In this document: positions 11,301-21,150 of the stretch, piece after piece
How the letters are laid out: each line of letters begins with the position of its first letter
Position numbering within the stretch: the stretch's first letter is position 1
Source of the DNA: Eretmocerus hayati
Lineage: Eukaryota > Arthropoda > Insecta > Hymenoptera > Aphelinidae
Direction: 5' to 3'
DNA: 64,000 bases
Assembly: GCA_029851415.1 (NCBI GenBank)
Contig: CM056742.1
Coordinates: forward strand, 63,374,454 to 63,438,453
Translations under genes and position numbers: made by a program
Notes under the pieces: generated by a model
What the model was told of the DNA's origin: nothing
The model's database searches: none
Seen by the model: the letters and a program-made list of their open reading frames with translations, nothing else

Positions 11301-11347
11301 AGAAAGAGAGGGAGGTGAGGCGCCTCGATGCCGGTGAATTACAGTAA
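8315..11347 (+). pseudogene. R1-like ORF2: endonuclease-RT with one in-frame stop
   Basis: The reading frame runs about 1010 codons and is broken only by TGA at 9680-9682. The endonuclease domain (to about residue 220) shows QANLRRS, VLIISEPP and VIIAGDFNSKEP. The RT domain contains KAPGLDGIPNEALK, the fingers motif FGFRKGRSTVHAI, and the catalytic FADD at 10244-10255. A C-terminal Cys-His motif near 11095-11155 reads CQSY...H...C, so the second zinc ligand is Tyr where Cys is usual. The endonuclease would set target choice and the RT would prime from the nick. The stop separates the endonuclease from most of the RT, so the copy is inactive unless the stop is read through. Confidence 0.9.
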
Positions 11348-11552
11348 ACCTGCCGATTCAAACAGAAGAGGTCCAAATGGTTCCAGGAGGAATATGATGG
11401 ACTGAAGAGGGAAGGAAGAAGAGAGAAGATCGAAGATCGAAGAAAGAAGAAAGGAGAATGAAGAATGAAGAGATGGAAGAAGATCGAAGGAAGGGAATCA
11501 ATACCTGCGAGTCGTGAGAAGAGAGACGCTCGATCCTGAGCGCGAGACGCCG

Positions 11553-11590
11553 CCGGCCCTGAAGTAATGCTCACGCGGTGCCGGGGCCGG
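11553..11590 (+). ncRNA. Conserved hairpin, copy 1 (R1-like 3' region)
   Basis: The stem CCGGCCC pairs perfectly with GGGCCGG around a 24-nt loop starting TGAAGTAATGC. The second copy at 11953-11990 keeps the loop but changes the stem with compensation. It is most likely an RNA element recognised by the RT during target-primed reverse transcription; that role is inferred. Confidence 0.65.
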
Positions 11591-11952
11591 ATTGGTAAGT
11601 TGGTGGATCTCTCCCTTGTCCAATGGCCGGCGCCAACGGAGAAGGAAGAGAGGGTTTACCCGGTTCGGATGGCCGTATCGACGCGGATTCCAGCCCGGGA
11701 CTGTTGGGGAGGTGCTGGCCAGCCGTGTTTGGCTGACCGGTGCCTCTCCTTCGTACGTCGCAGCGTATTCGCCCTACAACCACCTTAAAAGAAAGAGAGA
11801 GAGAGGGAGAGAGAGAGAGAGAGAGAAGGAAGAGGAGGGAAGAAAGAAGAAAGAGAGGGAACAATGAAGAATGAAGATAGAAGATGCCGACAAGTGGCCG
11901 AAGAGAGAAGATGGAGAAGAGGAAGGCTCGCAATCGAGCGCGAGACATGCCG

Positions 11953-11990
11953 CTCATCCTGAAGTAATGCTCACGCGGTTCCGGGATGAG
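11953..11990 (+). ncRNA. Conserved hairpin, copy 2 (covarying stem)
   Basis: The stem CTCATCC pairs with GGATGAG. Compared with copy 1, four of the seven base pairs differ, and in all four both partners have changed so that pairing is kept. The 24-nt loop differs at one position only. Confidence 0.65.
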
Positions 11991-12252
11991 ATGGCAGATG
12001 CAGGTGGATCTCCTTCTTGATTGCCCGATGCCCTAGGTATCGGACACCAAGGGGAGAGGGATATTACACGGCCGGGCCCACCTCTCGTCTGGCCCCACCC
12101 AAACCCGTGTCCCGCCTCGTATGGCCTGCGTGGGCTATGCGTAGTCCGCGTAAGCTGAACCAGCCCGGTGTCTGGGGACGGATCCGAAGGATCTTGAGGC
12201 AGATTTTGCCCTCTAACCACCTTAAGAAAAAGAGAGAAAGAGAGAGAGAGAG

Positions 12253-12872
12253 TAGGCTCATGAGAACCTGTGCATAACAATCCTGCAAGGAACACTATTT
12301 TGTTCGCGCTAAATAAGCAATTCGTTTCAAATAAGTTCGTAACAATGAAAGATTATCGCATATGTTCAATTAAGACGAACCAATACCTTGATTGGCTGTA
12401 CAGCTAATGAGTTCTTGCAATCACTCCCCAATGACTCCTGCTGAGGCGTGAGTTCTTCGCGAATAGTGATGCAGCCGATGAAGAGCCGGGTGTGTATGAT
12501 CGATATGAGATTGCCACATGCACATGGAATTCATCCATTTACTATCGCACGCTCTAGACATTCGATAATGTACCTCTGACATTTAGATTATGTTAGTCCG
12601 ATAAAAATAGGCCGAAGAATAGCAAAATTGGAATTTTTGAGATTTTTGGGTTCTTATCTCTTTCCTCTCGCATAATCAGATACTTGGGTTCGGCCCATGG
12701 ATCGACTAATCGTTTCATAGTTGGTAACTCGTGAAAAATTGTTCAGACTTCCCTGATGGCTCAGACAGGAATCAACACCGATTATACAAAACTGATCGAA
12801 AAAGATTCTGCCATTATGTTCGACATTGAGAGTGAATGAGTTAAGCTCGCACCTTTAGTGACCCTCGTCTAC
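12253..12872. other. Unassigned spacer
   Basis: No gene or recognisable repeat is visible between the GA tract of the R1-like element and the TIR of the next element. Confidence 0.5.
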
Positions 12873-13229
12873 TAGTCCGGTCTCCGGTGGACCTTTTGTT
12901 CATCCGTAGGGCTCCAGCGAGGTGACTACACCAATGCGTAGAGGGCATTTTCCTGAAAATTTCCCACCCTAGGTGCGCATTGTGCGTTTGTTCAAACTGG
13001 AGCTATGAATTTTTTAAATAATCAATTTTGAGGTCGTATATGTCCGTCGTGCTCCAGTGCCCACCATATGTTTATTTGGAAGCTTCTTCAGCGTAAATTG
13101 AAAAAATGTTGAGGTGGGCATTCTAGGTCTGTTCAAAATTGGAAAATTTGGGGGGTAAAAGGTCGATTTTTGTTGAAAAAGGGGTAAAATGATGATTTTT
13201 CGCCAAAAACTCAAAAACAATGTGCTTAA

Positions 13230-13720
13230 TCGAAATTTTACAAGAATACTTTCCTGTCTATCTTCCTGGGATCTTCCAATTTGTATCCCTGTGTTTTTTC
13301 TCAGAAATGCATCATTTCTGAGATACTGGCTCTGCAAGATGTGGAAACGGTAGTTTCGAACCTATCTTGGCGTGTAACTCGAGAATGATGCGCCCAATCA
13401 AAATTTGACACGAATTTTTTTTGTTCATCTTTTTGAAATCTTTTAATTTGTATTCTCATGTTTTCTTTCGCAGAAATGCGTCATTCCTGAGATACTGGCC
13501 TCACAGGATGTGGAAACGGGAGTTTCAAACCTATCTTGGCTTGTAACTCGAGAATGATGCGGTTAAATTTTGCAAGAACACTTCTCGTTCATCTTTTTCC
13601 AGATCTTCCGATTCGTATTGATGGATTATCTGAGTTATGACGCACTTTTGAGATATCGACCTAGCAAAATGTGGTCGATGAAAGTCACGAACGTTTCTGG
13701 CACCTAACTATGGAATATTG
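13230..13720. repeat. Subrepeats in left arm of F1
   Basis: Units containing GAAATGCRTCATT, GATACTGGC and GTAACTCGAGAATGATGCG recur with spacings of about 169 and 161 bp (13302, 13471, about 13632). Confidence 0.75.
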
Positions 13721-14559
13721 CACTGGATCGAGATTTGACACGACTGATCTTATCTAGACGCAAGAACCTTGTTTCTTGTACGTTATTCTTCTCATCATTG
13801 GAATCTTATCATTCATCAGGAATAGATCAACTCGATAAAATGGGAGATATTGAATGAATTCTTACGGCATATTTCGACCCAATGTTCAAAACAAATTTTT
13901 TAATCAAATTGGAGTGATCAAATATTTCAACACCAATGAAACTCTGCGGGAAAACACTGATTCGGCTGCATTTCAAGGAGTTTGGCATGATTTTCACCAC
14001 ATCGAGATCATCGGTACGCAACAATGCGACTCTCGTCTAATGTATAATTTCATATGGATCATAACAATCGATGCAACTACTGCGGATTTCATAACAACAT
14101 CGGCCACTACCTAGGAGATTGTTGTTGAAACATTTTTACGAGAGACCTTCTTTGCAACGACCCGTTAGACGAGGATATGATCCATCGATATTACGGAAAG
14201 TGATACTTTTTTGTCATCGCAATAAATCTAGTTTCTGTGATGAACAATATGAATAGGATACATCAGGATTAGACGATCAAGGTGGGGATTCAAGAATAAT
14301 TCATCTATTGTTGATGGGCATACACATTCGATTGGGAAGAGCAAGTTACTACGGGAGGGCCGAAAAACGCTCATGGGTCATATATCGAATCTAATGGATA
14401 ACTGGGGACAGGATAGAACGAATTTGGAGAATCAGCTGTATCAAAGTATATCCCATTCCACTATTTTTTATTGCTCCGATAAAATCCCGATCGAGTGCAA
14501 TATTACAATGGACGGTCCCTCAACATGCTCGGAATTTCTATGCACCACAAGTGACAAGA

Positions 14560-15340
14560 TCAATATCTCCGAAATGACGAATTTCTGAGAAATGACTAGA
14601 GCCTGGATTTAAAGTTTTTTGGTGAACAGAAAAATCGTTCTTGTAAGATTTATATTGAGCGCATGACTCTCAAATTACACACCAAGACGCGTTCGGATGT
14701 GTCGTTTCCACATGTTGGAATGCCAATATCTCAGGAATAACGCATTTCTGGGAAAAATACTCGAATATGAATCACAAGATCTGAAGAAGATAAACGAGAA
14801 GTGTTCTTGCAAAATTCAACCGCATCATTCTCGAGTTACACGTCAAGATAGGTTCAAAACTCCTGTTTCCACATCTTGCGAGGCCAGTATCTCAGAAATG
14901 ACGCATTTCTGGGGAAGAACACAGGAATACAAATTGGAAGATCTCAGAAAGATAAACAAAAAAGTATCCCTGTAATTTTTCGATTGAGCGCGTCATTCTC
15001 GAGTCACACGCCAAGATAGGTTCGAAACTACCGCTTCCACATCTTGCAAGGCCAGTATCTCAGGAATGACGCATTTCTGAGAAAAAACGTAAGAATACAA
15101 ATTAAAGAATCTTAAGAAGATAAACAGTAAAATATTCTTGTAAAATTTCGATTCAGCCCATCATTCTCGAGTTACACGCCAAGATAGGTCCGAAACCACC
15201 GTTTCCACATCTTGCAGGGCCAGTATCTCAGAAATGACGCATTTCTAAGAAAAAAACACAGGAATACAAATTGAAAAATCTCAGGAAGATAAACAGAAAA
15301 GTATTCCTGTAAAATTTCGATTAAGCACATTGTTTTTGAG
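14560..15340. repeat. Subrepeats in right arm of F1
   Basis: Five units marked by AATGACGCATTTCTG and related strings occur at about 14567, 14731, 14892, 15060 and 15228, spaced 161-168 bp. They are the inverted counterparts of the left-arm units, and there are more of them than on the left. Confidence 0.8.
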
Positions 15341-15677
15341 TTTTTGGCGAAAAATCATCATTTTACCCCTTTTTCAACAAAAATCGACCTTTTACCCCCC
15401 AAATTTTCCAATTTTGAACAGACCTGGAATGCCCACCTCAACGTTCTTTCAATCTACGCTGAAGAAGCTTCCAAATGAACATATGGTGGGCACTGGAGCA
15501 CGACGGACATATACGACCTCAAAATTAATTATTTAAAAAATGCATAGCTCCAGTTCGAACAAACGCACAATGCGCACCTAGGGTGGAAAATTTTCAGGAA
15601 AATGCCCTCTACGCATTGGTGTAGTCACCTCGCTGGAGCCCTACGGATCAACAGAAGGTCCAACGGAGACCGGACTA

Positions 15678-16277
15678 TACAGTTTGCTCGAATTTTCCAA
15701 ACATACATCAAAACTTTTTTCGGAACTTTCCGTACAGCTTCTTCCTGGACTCTGAAGTTTTGGGGAAGTCTTGATGAGTCCTATATACACGACTTCTACA
15801 AGACTTTTGACTAGACTTTTGTTGGAAATAAGCTTCGAGTCGTCAGTGTGAGAAATCAGTACGTCACTGGTTTCAAGCGCATCGCGACTGTCTAGACACT
15901 CTGCCACTGCGTTTAAAAGATGAGAATACTTGGTGATTTGACTCATCTTACAAAATGGACGTTGAAATCGCTCTCTATTGGAGGATAAGTTCTCTGATAC
16001 TCAAAGTGACCCTGACCTGCAGTCAAAACAAGTTTGAATCTAATTCCTACGTCGAAAAATACGTGGGGAAGATGATAATTCGGTCGATGAGTCATACTGA
16101 AACCAAAAAGGTATACCTTTGTGTGATCAATCTACCGTCAACAAGGGAGCTCATGATAACTTTGATACATGAATATTCGATGCTCATCTCCACGAGCGTA
16201 TGAATGTATATGAGATCTTCCACTATTGGAAGTGGCCAATGCGATCCTCATTCTCTTGATATCTCTCCCTGTTTCAG
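15678..16277. other. Probable unc-13 intron or upstream sequence
   Basis: No exon could be recognised by similarity. The last bases, CCCTGTTTCAG, form a good splice acceptor for the exon starting at 16278. Confidence 0.45.
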
Positions 16278-16602
16278 AGGCTGACGATGGATGGGTTGGT
16301 GAAGTGAGCATGCAGATCGATTTATTCACAAATCCAGGGACTGGAGAGCAGAAAGTCAGTGTTAGAGGTAAATGGCTAATCGGGTATTCTTCACTTGTTC
16401 ACGAACCTCAATGATTGGCAATAATAACTTTTATTACAGTCATCTCGGCTGATAACTTGAAATGGACGTTGGTCAGTGGGATGTTCAAGCCGTTTGTTGA
16501 GATTAATCTCATCGGACCTCACCTTGCTGATAAAAAACGAAAATACGCTACAAAATCGAAAAGCAATACATTGTCACCCAAATTCAACGAAACTTTCCAT
16601 TT
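16278..16602 (+). CDS. unc-13: unc-13 exons encoding part of the C-terminal C2 domain
   Basis: Two exons are visible: 16278-16367 and 16440-16602, separated by a 72-bp intron (donor AGAG|GTAAAT, acceptor TTATTACAG). The reading frame crosses the junction in phase. The product includes WVGEVSMQIDLFTNPGTGEQ, then VISADNLKW, FVEINLIGPHLADKKRK and SPKFNETFHL, which I recognise as the C-terminal C2 domain of Unc-13/Munc13, the presynaptic vesicle-priming factor. The second exon ends at TTCCATTT|GTGAGT. No stop or frameshift occurs in either exon, so this looks like part of a live host gene. Neighbouring exons were not found nearby, which suggests large, transposon-filled introns. A retained or duplicated fragment is the alternative. 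Confidence 0.88.
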
Positions 16603-17198
16603 GTGAGTGAGACTCATCTGATATTCTGTATCACACACCAGCGATCCGATTAAGAGATCTTACCTCCACATCCAGGAATCTCTAAGAAATGGCTCTCAGG
16701 GCGTTTCTCCCGCACTCTGGAAACACTCTATCCCAAATCCCATCAATACACATGACTCCCCGATCTACTCCTCCAACTTTGACATTTCTTCCGAAGGATT
16801 CTCCAAATGAGCGGAAGGGTGAGATTGAGCGCATCTAGAGATCGCGTGAGAGATGAAGCTCATTTGAATCATATTGCACAGAGAAGGTTGTCCCATGCTA
16901 CCCCGAGATTGTTCGATACTGTGGAATAGTATGGCGAAAGTGGGTATCGAATCTATACTCCCTCAGTGAAGGACTCGTCCTCAATCTGAAGTCCAATTCA
17001 ACTCACGCACCACCTCCTACCACCTCTTCTGTTCTAGGTAGATGATATTGAGGACAGATACTACCCATGATGAGTATCATCTCATAGCGTTCGAGCAAGT
17101 AATGCTATCCTTAGCTGGAACGTATTCACTATTCAGCCACTGAGACACACTATATCCTCATTGTGCTCACGTCTTCCCAACGTACAGGGGGAGGATCA
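16603..17198. other. Probable unc-13 intron
   Basis: Begins with the GTGAGTGAG splice donor. No following exon of the C2 domain could be recognised. Confidence 0.45.
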
Positions 17199-18780
17199 CA
17201 CGGAGAGAATGAAACTGGGTATAATCGGCGCGTCCTTCCTCTTGCCTTGTGCGCAAGAGAAAGAGAGGGTCTCCACTGTATTCCCTTCTGCGACAATGAT
17301 TTAGCCGGACAACGCGATCAAGTCTTGGCTGACCAGACATTTTCCTGTCAGCGAAGAATTGTTCGACGAAATCGCGTGCGTTGGGCTAATTTCGTCTCCT
17401 CTCGTATTATTATGAGGCGTTTGGCATTATCGCTCACACGTGTGTCGATCGGCATGATCCTGTGCGGGTCAAGTTAGCGAGCTGTTGCAATCGCGGACAC
17501 TGCACGTTTTTCAATGTAAGCCCAATAGAGTTTTTTCGGAATTATTGCGAGATTATGATTACTTATTTACAAGTAACTGAACTACAGTATACGGTCGCAG
17601 AATTCTGAGCTGAAGATATACTCCTTGAAGCTCCAGGAGAGTCTGAGGATAATCGCGAAAAAAAATTCACCATCAGTACTATGTTCAAATAGAACGAGAA
17701 AGTTATTTTCGGATTTTTCCCAAACCCTCGTGCGTCATATAGGGCGCATAAGCAATCCATTTAAGGCCTTTCTTATGCCTAATTTTGCAAAATCATAGCT
17801 TCGAGTGGAGTGAACTTCTTTTCACGCGCATGGGCGCATTTCCTCCGTCAAGACTAGTACTTTTGAGCAAGGAATAGTCTCAAATTAGCGTTGTTTCAAA
17901 GCCGAAAATAGGAGAGCGACTATTGTAAATTTAGCTCAAAGTTTGCAAATTTTGACTAAACTGAAACATTTTTATCAGCTGTAACTCCTATCATGTAAAG
18001 TACGATAATCAATTCCCACCAGTGGTCCAATCGTAGGTTTTTTCATGACCTCCAAAATGATTACTAGAGCTAGATCACTGAAAACGACCCGGAATCGCTA
18101 GAATCTACCCTCAGCAAGTAGCTCCTAGAAGTTGCAAGGCTCAATTATCGATGTAGAACTATCCTTTTCTCAAAAGTTCCAGTCATGACGAAGAGAATGC
18201 GCTCGTGTGCGTCAAAGAAATTTGAGTCTACTCGAAGCTATGATTTTTGTCAAATAGGCTGAGAAGGGGCTTGAAATGGATCATGAATGGGCTCTACACG
18301 CCACAGGGGATTTCGAAAAAATCCGAACAAGATTAATTTGTATCATTCAAACATGATACCCATGAGGAAATTCTTTCTGAGATTTCTCCTGGACCCTCTG
18401 GAGTTGGTTCCTACCGAATCTCGCGATCGTATACTGTAGCTCAGTTCCTTGTAAATAAGTCATTATAACCCCGCAATGATTCCAAAAAAACTCCATTGGG
18501 CTTATATTGAAAAACGTGTAGTGTCCACGATTGTAACAGCTCGCTAACTTGACCCGCACAGGATTATGCAGATCGACACACGTGTGTGCGATAATGCCGA
18601 ACGCCCCTCATAATAATACGAGAGAAGGCGAGATTAGCCGAACGCACGCGATTTCTTCTTATCTCTCAAACAATATCATGCCGACAAGGAAATATCTGGT
18701 CAGCCAAGACTTGATCGCGTTGTCCGGCTAAACCATCGCCTAAGAAGTAAATATAGTGTCGCCCCTCTCTTTCTCCTTGA

Positions 18781-18828
18781 GGAATTACGCTCTTGCTCGA
18801 TCTGCGCATCGAGCAAGAGCGTAATTCC
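18781..18828. repeat. Perfect 21-bp inverted repeat at the insertion junction
   Basis: GGAATTACGCTCTTGCTCGA plus one base is followed by a 6-bp loop and its perfect reverse complement. The right arm runs into element sequence; the left arm abuts the broken F2 arm. This looks like a snap-back made at the 5' end during retrotransposon insertion. Confidence 0.8.
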
Positions 18829-18885
18829 TTCCTTTAAAACCATCTTTCAGACGCTCTTGATCAGAACAAGAACATCTGGAAGGAG

Positions 18886-20655
18886 ATGCGCAATCTCGGC
18901 CTCTTGCCCAAGAGCAAAGAGGAGGAACTCCACGGTTTCACACCGGATGAGCTGAACGCTCACTTTGCGGGGGTTTCCGTTTCACCTCACGAAAATATCA
19001 ATGAAGCAATGGACGATATTAACTCTGCACCGGAGGAGGGGTTTAAATTTAAGCCCACAATTTTCAATGATGTAGTCCTTGCTATTAAACATTTCTCCTC
19101 GCAGGCCCGCGGGGTGGATGGGATCCCTCAGAGTGTGATCGCGAAGGCTCTTCCGGCAATTGGTGATCTTATTGTACATATTTTCAATTTCTCTTTCGCT
19201 CATAGCGTTTTTCCTGAGGCTTGGAAGCAAGCGCAGCTGATTGCATTGAAAAAGACTGTAGCTCCATCAACGGTCTCGGACTTCCGTCCCATAGCGCTGC
19301 TGTGCTTCCTTTCCAAGGTTCTGGAAAAAATTGCACATGACCAAATCACGGAGTATTTGAACGTAGAGAAACTTCTTGATCGCTTCCAGACTGGTTTTAG
19401 GCAACACCATAGCACCCAGACAGCTTTGCTAAAGCTGACGGATGACATCAGAGTAGGCATTGATAGGAAGAAGATCACCTTACTCCTACTATTCGACTTT
19501 AGCAAAGCCTTCGACACAATAACACCGTCAAAGCTGTTGAGGAAGCTCCGAAACCTTGGATTCTCAAGGTCGGCACTCCTGTGGATAAAATCATACTTAC
19601 AAGGCCGCACCCAAATAGTAACTTCAAAATCCGGTAGTTCTGATTGGCTCGAAACCAATCTGGGTGTTCCACAGGGATCCGTTCTCGGGCCTTTACTCTT
19701 CAGCTTATATGTTAATGACTTACCTGGTTTGCTAGATGGAAAGTCGGTATATCATCTATTCTATGCGGATGATCTTCAAATTTATCTCCAAGTCGAGAAA
19801 ACTAAGATCAAGGAAGGCATCACTCGGCTGGGGGAAGGAGGACGACTAGTTGCTGAATGGGCCAGAAGTTCCGGCCTGCGTCTCAACGCTGGCAAGACCA
19901 AGGCAATCTTCTTCAGCTCTGAGAGGAATATCAAAGACCTGAAAAGAATGGACTTGCCAGGAGTTGAGATACAGGAAGGAAAGTCCATTCCGTTCAGCGA
20001 CATGGTCGTGAGTCTTGGTGTTACACTTGATAGTGAACTGACGTGGAAACCGCACATCGACCAAGTAACTAAGAAAGTGAATAGAGCCCTATACGGATTG
20101 CGGTTTTTTAGGGCGTGTATCACCAGACCTCTCCGAATTCACCTAGTCGAGTCATTAGTTCAACCGCATTTAGATTATTGCACAGTCGTGTACCTCGACG
20201 CCACGGACGAACAGCGGCAACGGATACAGCGACTGAGCAATTCGTGTGTGAGGTACATTTTTGATCTTAGGAGAGACGAGCACATCACCCCGTTTAGGGA
20301 GCGTTTGGGTTGGTTACGTACTGATTCGCGGAGAATGTACTTCGCAGCACTTTTAATGCATAAGATCATGCATCTTGGAGAACCTGGCTACCTAGCTGCG
20401 ATGTTTACCAGGTACCAATTTGAACGCCCCGCACGTGGTGATGCAGAAGAGCGGGTACTCAAGGTTCCCAATATGAGACTTGAGTACGGAAGAAGATCAT
20501 TCCAGGCTCAATGTGCTCATTTGTGGAACTTTCTCCCTCCGGGCTTTCGGCAGCTGAGGAAAATATCAGTATTCAAAGAGGCCTTAAAAGATTTCCTTCT
20601 GACTCAGTCTTCTCAGAGGATTGATGTGAAGAGGAGGCATTATTTTAATCTCTAA
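18886..20655 (+). pseudogene. Family A ORF2 fragment: reverse transcriptase domain
   Basis: A 589-residue open frame matching the RT half of the copy-1 ORF2 almost without gaps. RT motifs are intact: FDFSKAFDTI, GVPQGSVLGPLLFSLYVNDL and FYADDLQIYL. It ends with the same HYFNL terminus. The endonuclease is missing through 5' truncation, so it cannot move itself. Absence of internal stops suggests recent insertion. The methionine at 18886 is simply the first in the fragment; the homologous frame extends slightly upstream. Confidence 0.88.
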
Positions 20656-20828
20656 ACTGTGATAGGTTTGGGCTCTTTTGAACCGGCGTTTCCTTTTTTT
20701 ATTTTTCAAAAGAGTTATACGTGGCTACTTCGCCACTGAATTGTAATTCCTGTGATATTTTCTGGCCCAAGCCTTTATATGCCTTTCTACATGAGAATGT
20801 CCTCTCTCCTCGATCGTTCTTGTGAACA

Positions 20829-20875
<47 letters not shown>

Positions 20876-21096
20876 AAATGTATTTTATCATTCTCTTCCT
20901 GACATTTATGCATCTCTCGATGCCTTAAATTGACTAGTCACTTTCTGTGATAATTCTAATAGTCCTTGACCAGAAAGACAATTATTTATACTTTTTATAT
21001 ATTTATTATGTAGGTGTAACATATGTGACATATGCCACTGTATTTTTCAATTTTGCCCTCGGGCGAATAAAGGTTATCTATCTATCTATCTCCTGC
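20656..21096 (+). other. 3' UTR of family A copy 2
   Basis: Non-coding; it contains a (TA)n run at 20832-20873 and ends with the family terminus and tetranucleotide tail. Confidence 0.7.
20832..20873. repeat. (TA)n microsatellite
   Basis: About 42 bp of TA repeats inside the copy-2 3' UTR. I do not see the same run in copy 1. Confidence 0.95.
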
Positions 21097-21150
21097 GTAC
21101 GAAGCAAGAAAGAGGAAGCGCCGATTATACCCAGTTTTGTTCTCTCCGTG

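Larger units (their letters stand above)
6179..12252 (+). mobile_element. R1-like non-LTR retrotransposon bounded by (GA)n
   Basis: The layout is a 5' UTR (6179-6438), ORF1 with CCHC knuckles (6439-8322), ORF2 with endonuclease and RT (8315-11347), and a 3' region made of two related units 400 bp apart, each ending in AACCACCTTAA plus a GA-rich tract. The arrangement of three zinc knuckles in ORF1, an eight-base ORF overlap and a degenerate C-terminal Cys-His motif in ORF2 fits the R1 clade or the related LOA group. Known R1-clade families include site-specific and microsatellite-specific members. GA on both sides suggests this one targets GA repeats. One in-frame stop in ORF2 means this copy is probably dead. 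Confidence 0.85.
11348..12252 (+). repeat. Imperfect tandem duplication of the R1-like 3' region
   Basis: Two related units can be aligned at GAAGTAATGC (11561 and 11961, exactly 400 bp apart), at GGTGGATCTC further on, and at AACCACCTTAA (11778 and 12215). Their middles have diverged almost completely. Each ends in a GA-rich tract. The first unit is preceded by an AG-rich, partly repetitive stretch (11395-11520). This could be a duplicated 3' UTR, or the 3' ends of two insertions one behind the other. Confidence 0.8.
12873..15677. mobile_element. Fold-back (long inverted repeat) element, family F1
   Basis: Left arm (about 12873-13830) and right arm (about 14560-15677) are inverted copies of each other. 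Both outer ends read TAGTCCGGTCTCC inward. TAC occurs directly outside each end (12870-12872 and 15678-15680), which may be a 3-bp target duplication. The arms carry several units of a roughly 165-bp subrepeat. The centre (13830-14560) holds short ORFs that resemble nothing I know, so the element looks non-autonomous. Confidence 0.8.
18808..21096 (+). mobile_element. Family A non-LTR retrotransposon, 5'-truncated copy 2
   Basis: The sequence is homologous to the minus-strand element at 0.75-6.1 kb from the middle of ORF2 to the end. It covers the RT domain, the 3' UTR and the terminus GGGCGAATAAAGG plus a (TATC)n tail. The ORF1 and endonuclease regions are missing. It sits in the right arm of the F2 fold-back element. 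Truncation at the 5' end with an intact 3' end is the usual outcome of target-primed reverse transcription. Confidence 0.88.
17199..21150. mobile_element. Fold-back element, family F2, copy 1, split by a retrotransposon
   Basis: The outer ends read CACGGAGAGAA inward on both sides (17199 and 21150), followed by inverted copies of GGGTATAATCGGCGC. The left arm runs to about 18050; the right arm runs 18290-18780 and resumes at 21097-21150 after an inserted family-A retrotransposon. The centre resembles a related palindrome at 48.1-51.3 kb: both contain a run near GACTAGYACTTTTGAG and a GTACGATAATC segment. No transposase is visible, so it is non-autonomous. Confidence 0.75.

Noticed and set aside
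11571..12295. Several ORFs in the R1-like 3' region
   Set aside because: They arise from GA/CT-rich sequence, and their frames differ between the two units, so there is no shared protein.
13300..15260. Repeat units with regular spacing, considered as a CRISPR-like array
   Set aside because: The units are long, diverged and inverted between arms, in a eukaryotic fold-back element; they do not have the short identical repeats and unique spacers of CRISPR.
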